Of a stretch of DNA of 64,000 nt, positions 60,601 through 64,000 are shown one piece after another. Position numbers and translations under genes: made by a program. Source of the DNA: JADJRH01 sp046351455 (GTDB taxonomy: Bacteria; Myxococcota_A; Polyangia; Polyangiales; Polyangiaceae); contig JAXLYM010000005.1 in assembly GCA_046351455.1 (NCBI GenBank), positions 248,001 through 312,000 of the forward strand, written 5' to 3'. Position 1 is the stretch's first letter. Every line of letters starts with the position of its first letter. The notes beneath the pieces were generated by a model. The model was not told where the DNA came from. It saw nothing but the letters and a program-made list of their open reading frames with translations, and did no database searches.

Positions 60601-61812
60601 GAAATCCGGGTTGTTCGGCGCGGCCTTGATGAGCTGCTCGTACTCTTTGATCGCGGCTTCCAGCTCGCCGGCGGTCTGGAGCAGGTGCACGAGCTTCACG
60701 CGCGTGTCGATGTTCTTGCTGTCCATCGTGAGGGCCTTGCGGTACGTCGCGATGGCCTTCTCGACGTCGCCGGTCTCCTCGTAGAGCGCGCCCATCGTCA
60801 CGATGCGCTGGAAGTCCTGCCCCTTCTCGGCCTCCAGGATCTGGATGAGCTCCGAGAGCTTGCTGTCCGCTCGGAACGCGTCCGTCATGATGAGGAGGAT
60901 CTCGTTGCGCACGCCGGCCGCGCTGCCCGCGATGCCGAGGGCCTTCTTGAGGACCTCGAGCGCCTCCTTCGTCTTCTTCTGCTTCGCGAGGGACGCGCCG
61001 AGATCGCGCAGCGCCGGAGCGAGCGCGCGGTTATCGCCGGAGGCCGCCTTCACGAGCTCGCGGAATTCGCCCTCGGCCTTCTCGTAGTAGCCGCGCGACA
61101 TCAGCTCGCGCCCGAGCTCGGCCTTCACGAACAGCGACCCGTTCGACGTCTTGACGAGCGCGTCGTGGTACTTCTTCGCGGCCGTGAAATCCTTCAAATC
61201 GAGGCAGAGCCCGAGGAGGAGGCGGGTCGTCTGCTCCACGTCCGCGGCGATCTTCTGCAGGGGCAGGGCCTTCTCGTACTCGGTGCGGGCGCCGGCCTTG
61301 TCGGAGCGGTCGCTCTTGAGCTGAGCGAGGGCGAGGATGGCGCCCGGCTCCTTCGGTTTCTCGGCGATGGCGGCCTCGTAGGCCTTGATGGCGTCGTCGT
61401 AGCGCCCGTCGTTCTTGTAGATGCCGGCGAGCACGACGCGCACGGCCCACTGATCGCCCGGCTCCTTGGCCTTCTTCTCGAACTCTTCGATGAGCTTCTT
61501 CAGGTTGCCGTCGCGCTCGCGGTAGTACTGCGCGAGCTTCTGCACGGGAAACGGCTGTCCGGGTTGTTCGAGGGCGATCTTCGTATACCGAGCGATCATC
61601 ACCTCGGTGCTCGGCCCCTTTTTCTCGTCGTCGCCGCCGGCCTTGGTCTTCGGCTTCTTGGCCCCGCCGGTGCCGCCGCCGGCCGCGGGCTTCCCCGGCT
61701 TCTTCTTCCCGCGCCCCGACGGATCGAAATCCGCGTGGGCGGTGGGCGGCTGGATCATCGAGATCGCAGGAACGGCGAGGAGGAGGAGCCCGGCAAAAAG
61801 ACGCGCGCGCAC
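57664..61812 (-). CDS. Large secreted TPR and HEAT-repeat protein
   Basis: A 1382-residue protein with a GTG start, a signal peptide (MRARLFAGLLLLAVPAISMI, cleavage near AHA) and a Lys/Gly-rich linker. Residues about 75-860 are tandem TPR units (WAVRVVLAGIYKNDGRYDDAIKAYEAAIAEKPKEP; NGHQKLGDMYKKRQDIAHAIGEYRLAIQQN). Residues about 900-1382 are HEAT/PBS-lyase-type repeats (SPDVRALAAIGLGLTHDKKYG; HPDVEVRTRAIELLARRPEATAQAAVIDALSD). No enzyme motif was seen. It is probably a periplasmic scaffold. It begins a three-gene group with two lipoprotein-like genes, which suggests an envelope complex. Confidence 0.85.
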   Translation of the reverse strand: MRARLFAGLLLLAVPAISMIQPPTAHADFDPSGRGKKKPGKPAAGGGTGGAKKPKTKAGGDDEKKGPSTEVMIARYTKIALEQPGQPFPVQKLAQYYRERDGNLKKLIEEFEKKAKEPGDQWAVRVVLAGIYKNDGRYDDAIKAYEAAIAEKPKEPGAILALAQLKSDRSDKAGARTEYEKALPLQKIAADVEQTTRLLLGLCLDLKDFTAAKKYHDALVKTSNGSLFVKAELGRELMSRGYYEKAEGEFRELVKAASGDNRALAPALRDLGASLAKQKKTKEALEVLKKALGIAGSAAGVRNEILLIMTDAFRADSKLSELIQILEAEKGQDFQRIVTMGALYEETGDVEKAIATYRKALTMDSKNIDTRVKLVHLLQTAGELEAAIKEYEQLIKAAPNNPDFVFELCETLIQRGDRPKALKLLTELESRASSDAEILAAVADFYERVEEKDKALKVLQKLAGAAGTDPSHIIDLGDRYYQANDKKKALETWARLKTVITNKGKAAATLGDVYLDHDMIPEALASLKEAIQLDPTNVRYKKSYAVALERTASSSPNPQAAYSEARQIWEDLLAASPDDKVLARDCRTHIVSLWALNHELANRVAPLTAAFNKTPPDIESGRLLAEVQRKLHRMPDAEATLRRVITLAPGDEESMLALERVLVQQQNLLGAIEILEKLVDVNPKRAREFYQRMAQYAAELYRDDDAIKYAAKAVELEPNDANGHQKLGDMYKKRQDIAHAIGEYRLAIQQNDRLFPVYFELSELLLTTGQVEEADRLLRRVVRASTDEELVARAARMSMQVNLGRGSLDVLEHELLPVAVGNPQKPLYRRLLVELYGAMTFPIVQKVRASVRRAQDAKTPAASKEALATAQTSRAELAKIGARAIKPLLDALADDRESQQKIAIEVLAYVENKSAGPALFNFATGNADKGLRVRAMIAVGALRDPAMLPRLEGLLVPKEGTTAVLATDALAVAAAWGVARMNDKKAEPLLVKLMASQSPDVRALAAIGLGLTHDKKYGAQLSSLAKAPEAGPVARAAAVHALAELGGSGGNDLPLLQSVADSNENVLRQAALLAMARLGSKDDAAKTSGPAEAIAAGILSRNDTLRASAALAATALAQKTYKRAGDPLPVPDGPLVVSDVLTGLAPDPFDAAARAQALVTMGPAIRKAAVAAASTSPERARVVADALLANKDGVSLAPFVDDTSELDAKTRKDVETVIESIAAAVVPGFVALERHPDVEVRTRAIELLARRPEATAQAAVIDALSDPDESVQRAALSALGTVKHDPTIAAVAKVAREAESWSLRVRAAEALGRLGAGGGSKTVVETLTAAAQKDTFALVREAAARALGPVDKTAATTLWKELAEKDAEPRVREAASTLLKAP

Positions 61813-61878
61813 GGGCGGAGCGTACCGCCATCAGCGATCGGGAGCCACGATTGATCCAGCCGCCGAAAAAGGTGCCCA

Positions 61879-62018
61879 GGCCGCCACTGGGAGGCCGAAG
61901 TCCGATTCGCGCAGGCGGAGCTCCGCCTGGCGGAGCGCAGTCCGGAGCGAAACGGACGCAGGCCTCGACGTTGCCCGGCCGCCACTGGGAGGCCAAAGTC
62001 CGATTCGCGCAGGCGGAG
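61879..62018. repeat. 42-bp direct repeat (two copies)
   Basis: Copies at 61879-61920 and 61977-62018 differ at a single base (G/A). Each begins GGCCGCCACTGGGAGGCC and ends GCGCAGGCGGAG. The core is also present, inverted, at 23951-23966. Confidence 0.85.
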
Positions 62019-62069
62019 ATTCCGAGTTGCCCACCCCCGGTCCGTGCTCCCTTCGGTCCGCGCGGCCCG

Positions 62070-62108
62070 CCCCGCCCAAATCGCTCTCTTCGTTCGCGAA
62101 GGGCGGGG
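62070..62108. repeat. Hairpin repeat, copy 2 (uninterrupted)
   Basis: CCCCGCCC (62070-62077) pairs perfectly with GGGCGGGG (62101-62108) around a 23-nt loop. It is preceded by GCCCACCCCCGG and followed by GGGACCGTTC-like sequence, as at the 22.2/23.7-kb locus, where the arms are CCCCTCCC/GGGAGGGG. Confidence 0.6.
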
Positions 62109-62362
62109 ACCGTTCGCTGGACCCGCGCACGTGCGTGGGTGGACCCGCGCACATGCGTGGGTCTGGGGCGGGGTTCCGATGCGCGGTTTGTTGGGGCTGC
62201 GCGGGCCTGCGGGGGACCCCGCACGTCTCCAAAAAACCTTTGGAAGAAGGAGATCTCGGAGACGGGAGGAACGCTGAAGCTCGCCCACGTCGGGGACCGT
62301 TCGCTGGACCCGCGCACGTGCGTGGGTGGACCCGCGCACGTGCGTGGGTCTGAGGCGAGGTT
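62105..62362. repeat. 71-bp direct repeat with internal 22-bp near-palindromic units
   Basis: Copies at 62105-62175 and 62292-62362 differ at three positions by eye. Each holds two tandem 22-bp units, ACCCGCGCACGTGCGTGGGT plus GG, which are near-palindromes centred on GCACGTGC (one unit has GCACATGC). Confidence 0.85.
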
Positions 62363-62453
62363 CAGGTGCAAGGGATGGCTCCCCCTCCCTGCGGCCGCGA
62401 AGCAGCTCGGCATTTCGTCACCTCTTCCTCGTCGAAGCCCGTTTCGTCGGCGG

Positions 62454-62505
62454 GGGAGTGATACGAGGGGGCGGAGCCCCCTTGTAAATAACGTCGAGGC
62501 CTGCG
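62454..62505. repeat. Interspersed ~52-bp repeat with strong hairpin, copy 2
   Basis: This repeat matches 23841-23890 apart from a 2-bp insertion. It has the same AGGGGGC-GGA-GCCCCCT stem-loop (62467-62483) followed by TTGTAAA, and here it runs directly into the shared block GCGCCCCTTGTAAA (62504-62517). Confidence 0.75.
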
Positions 62506-62591
62506 CCCCTTGTAAACCCGACGAGAATGCGACGACTGCCGAGGTGGGCATCCCGCCGCGATCTCGAAAAAGGCTCCCCCAAAAGGCCCTT

Positions 62592-63923
62592 TCACCGAAC
62601 GACCGCGAACGCCGCCACCGCTCCGAAGCCGAGCACCACGATGCCCACGAGCGCGACCAGCGTGATCGCTCGGCTCGCCGGGGCCGCCGTCATCCGGGCT
62701 GCGGCCGCTCGATCCTCCGCGTCCTCGCTCGCCTCCGCGAGGTGCGCTGCCAGCTTCGTCTGCGATTCTCGGCTCACGAGCACGAGCAGGATCGCCTCGA
62801 AGACCGCGGCTACGAACGCGACGCCGACCGATACCATCCGCGCGACGGCCGCCCGCTTCTTCTCGATGCGCTCCGCGAACGGCACCCCGTCGATCCACAT
62901 CGCGACGCGCGGCGGCTCCTTCACCGCGAACGTGCGGGTGAGCGGGAACGTCACCGTCCCCGAGCCGAGCTCCTCCGGATCGCCCGCGAGCGTCATCGCC
63001 ACCGCGCCGAGCCGCGTCATGTCCGCCATCGGCGTCGTCCCCACGAAGAAGCCGCTCGCGTCCTTCTGCACCGGCACGATCGCGCCGAACACGCGGCCCC
63101 GCTCCCCGAGCGCGCTCACGTAGATGCGATCGCGCGGCACCGGCGACAGGACCTCGGCCGCGTCGCCCCGCATCCGGAGCCACAGCGCGCCCGGCTGCAC
63201 CGGGAGGCCGCCCTGCCACGTCCCCTTCGGCTCCCCGTTCTCGCGCGCGCTCGCGGCGTCCACGTGCAGCTCCACGGAATGCCACGTCGGCGTGAGCACG
63301 ATCGACGCCTCGCCGTTCGCGTCGAGGCGCACGCCCTTCTTCGCGTCCTCGTCGAGATCGGCTCCTTGCACGGTGATCGTGAGCACCTCGTCCTTGGCCG
63401 GCGCCCCGCTCACGGACCCCTTCACGCGCACGACACCCGCGAACGGCGCCGCGAGAACACCGCGCGCGATCGACACCGCGAGCTTCACGTCCCCTTCGGC
63501 CTTCCCCTCGACGACGCGCTCCTCGAACCGGAGCGGCGCCGCCGGGCCGAGCGCGATCAGCCCGTCCGCGAGCGCCCGCTTCCCCGAAGCCGCGCGCACC
63601 TCCACCTGACCGCCGAGCGGCCCCGCGATCTCGACGCGCGCCTCCGCGACGCCGTCCTCCCCGGAGCGCCCCGTCCACGTCCCGAGCGTCCGACCGCTCT
63701 GCGCGATCGTCACCTCGAGCGGATCCACCGCGATCGCCTGATCGGAGCCGTACTGCCGCTCCATCGTCTCCAGCCGCAGCGCGAGGACGTTGGCGCCCTC
63801 CGCCGGCACGCCCCACACGCGCGCGCCGACCGCGGGGCGCTCCCGTCCGGGCCCGAGCACGAGCGCCGCCGTCGCCACCACCGCAGCGCTCGGCATCACG
63901 TACAGCACAGACCGACCGGCCAC
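62592..63923 (-). CDS. Membrane-anchored beta-rich protein of unknown function
   Basis: A 443-residue protein with a GTG start. It has an N-terminal hydrophobic segment (about 5-24, SVLYVMPSAAVVATAALVLG) and a long beta-rich extracytoplasmic region (about 30-365) with Ig-like strand patterns (LEVTIAQSGRTLGTWTGRSGEDGVAEARVEI; GVRLDANGEASIVLTPTWHSVELHV). Near the C-terminus are two membrane segments (about 372-394 and 419-442). No family was recognised. The domain pattern resembles carboxypeptidase-regulatory or invasin-like beta modules, which often bind or carry other domains. The 77 bases to the window edge show nothing clear. Confidence 0.65.
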   Translation of the reverse strand: MAGRSVLYVMPSAAVVATAALVLGPGRERPAVGARVWGVPAEGANVLALRLETMERQYGSDQAIAVDPLEVTIAQSGRTLGTWTGRSGEDGVAEARVEIAGPLGGQVEVRAASGKRALADGLIALGPAAPLRFEERVVEGKAEGDVKLAVSIARGVLAAPFAGVVRVKGSVSGAPAKDEVLTITVQGADLDEDAKKGVRLDANGEASIVLTPTWHSVELHVDAASARENGEPKGTWQGGLPVQPGALWLRMRGDAAEVLSPVPRDRIYVSALGERGRVFGAIVPVQKDASGFFVGTTPMADMTRLGAVAMTLAGDPEELGSGTVTFPLTRTFAVKEPPRVAMWIDGVPFAERIEKKRAAVARMVSVGVAFVAAVFEAILLVLVSRESQTKLAAHLAEASEDAEDRAAAARMTAAPASRAITLVALVGIVVLGFGAVAAFAVVR

Positions 63924-64000
63924 GGCCCGAGGATAGTCCTTTTGCGCGCCCGCGCGGCACGCGTCACGCGAGGGCCGTGGCGTCTCGCCCCGCGGCGCGA

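Larger units (their letters stand above)
61813..62591. other. Gene-free intergenic region built of repeat blocks
   Basis: No coding sequence here looks real: the possible ORFs are low-complexity and follow the repeats. The region contains the 42-bp direct repeats, a hairpin block, two 71-bp direct repeats and an interspersed 52-bp repeat, all listed separately. It lies between the TPR/HEAT gene start and the end of the membrane-protein gene, both on the minus strand, so it must also contain the TPR/HEAT promoter. Confidence 0.7.

Noticed and set aside
62467..62483. Intrinsic terminator at the GGGGGC/GCCCCC hairpin
   Set aside because: The bases after the stem are TTGTAAA, not a T-run, and the hairpin is part of a dispersed repeat found at a second locus.

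Overview
This window is very GC-rich DNA whose gene content suggests a myxobacterium of the Polyangiales (Sorangium/Polyangium-like). The evidence is indirect: many lipoproteins with Gly/Thr-rich linkers, hybrid sensor kinases, a chemosensory operon ending in a cyclase, a BoxBC benzoyl-CoA pathway, and near-total third-position G/C. No rRNA, tRNA or CRISPR array was seen. The taxonomic call is inference.

Region by region. (1) 1-10210, minus strand: one tightly packed operon. It starts with a DUF4105/Lnb-like membrane protein and continues with cheW, an MCP, a CheR-STAS fusion, a hybrid CheA, a triple-receiver class III cyclase and cheB (cut by the window edge). Three junctions are 4-bp ATGA/GTGA overlaps. 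(2) 10328-19095: a DUF4846 lipoprotein, dinB, two related Gly-rich beta-propeller lipoproteins, a TPR/PEGA protein and a soluble PQQ-type sugar dehydrogenase. (3) 19169-25068: an M1 aminopeptidase, an IS50/Tn5-like IS4-family element with a perfect 9-bp target duplication and a doubly frameshifted transposase, then tsaD. (4) 25094-33920: a WbpD-WbpE-like fusion for amino-sugar synthesis, a hybrid histidine kinase, a YihY/BrkB membrane protein behind a truncated haemoglobin, a WD40-like lipoprotein, a small acidic protein and a GT39-like membrane protein. (5) 34093-39816: aerobic benzoyl-CoA degradation (boxC, boxB) with a NuoF-like diaphorase and a thioredoxin-fold [2Fe-2S] protein where boxA would be expected, plus a divergent BoxR-type regulator. 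(6) 39832-47690: a large PAS hybrid kinase divergent from an RND pump with its adaptor. (7) 47910-52956: a group 3b-like NAD(P)-linked [NiFe] hydrogenase operon with its own maturation protease and an inserted cyclic-nucleotide-binding-fold protein. (8) 53104-63923: a saccharopine-dehydrogenase-like protein, lipoproteins, a LysR regulator, KptA, a 1382-residue TPR/HEAT protein and an unknown membrane protein.

How the genes fit together. The Che operon should turn receptor signals into phosphorylation of a cyclase-fused receiver protein, so the output may be a cyclic nucleotide rather than a flagellar motor. The box genes form a regulated catabolic unit whose electrons probably come from NADH through the NuoF-like/[2Fe-2S] pair. 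The hydrogenase operon is self-contained for its catalytic subunits and end-stage protease; the hyp accessory genes are not in the window.

The least explained structure is non-coding. Two intergenic loci (22190-23994 and 61813-62591) share an ordered set of repeat blocks. One block is a hairpin whose 8-bp stem is kept by a compensatory base change between the two copies. The IS element sits inside that hairpin at the first locus.
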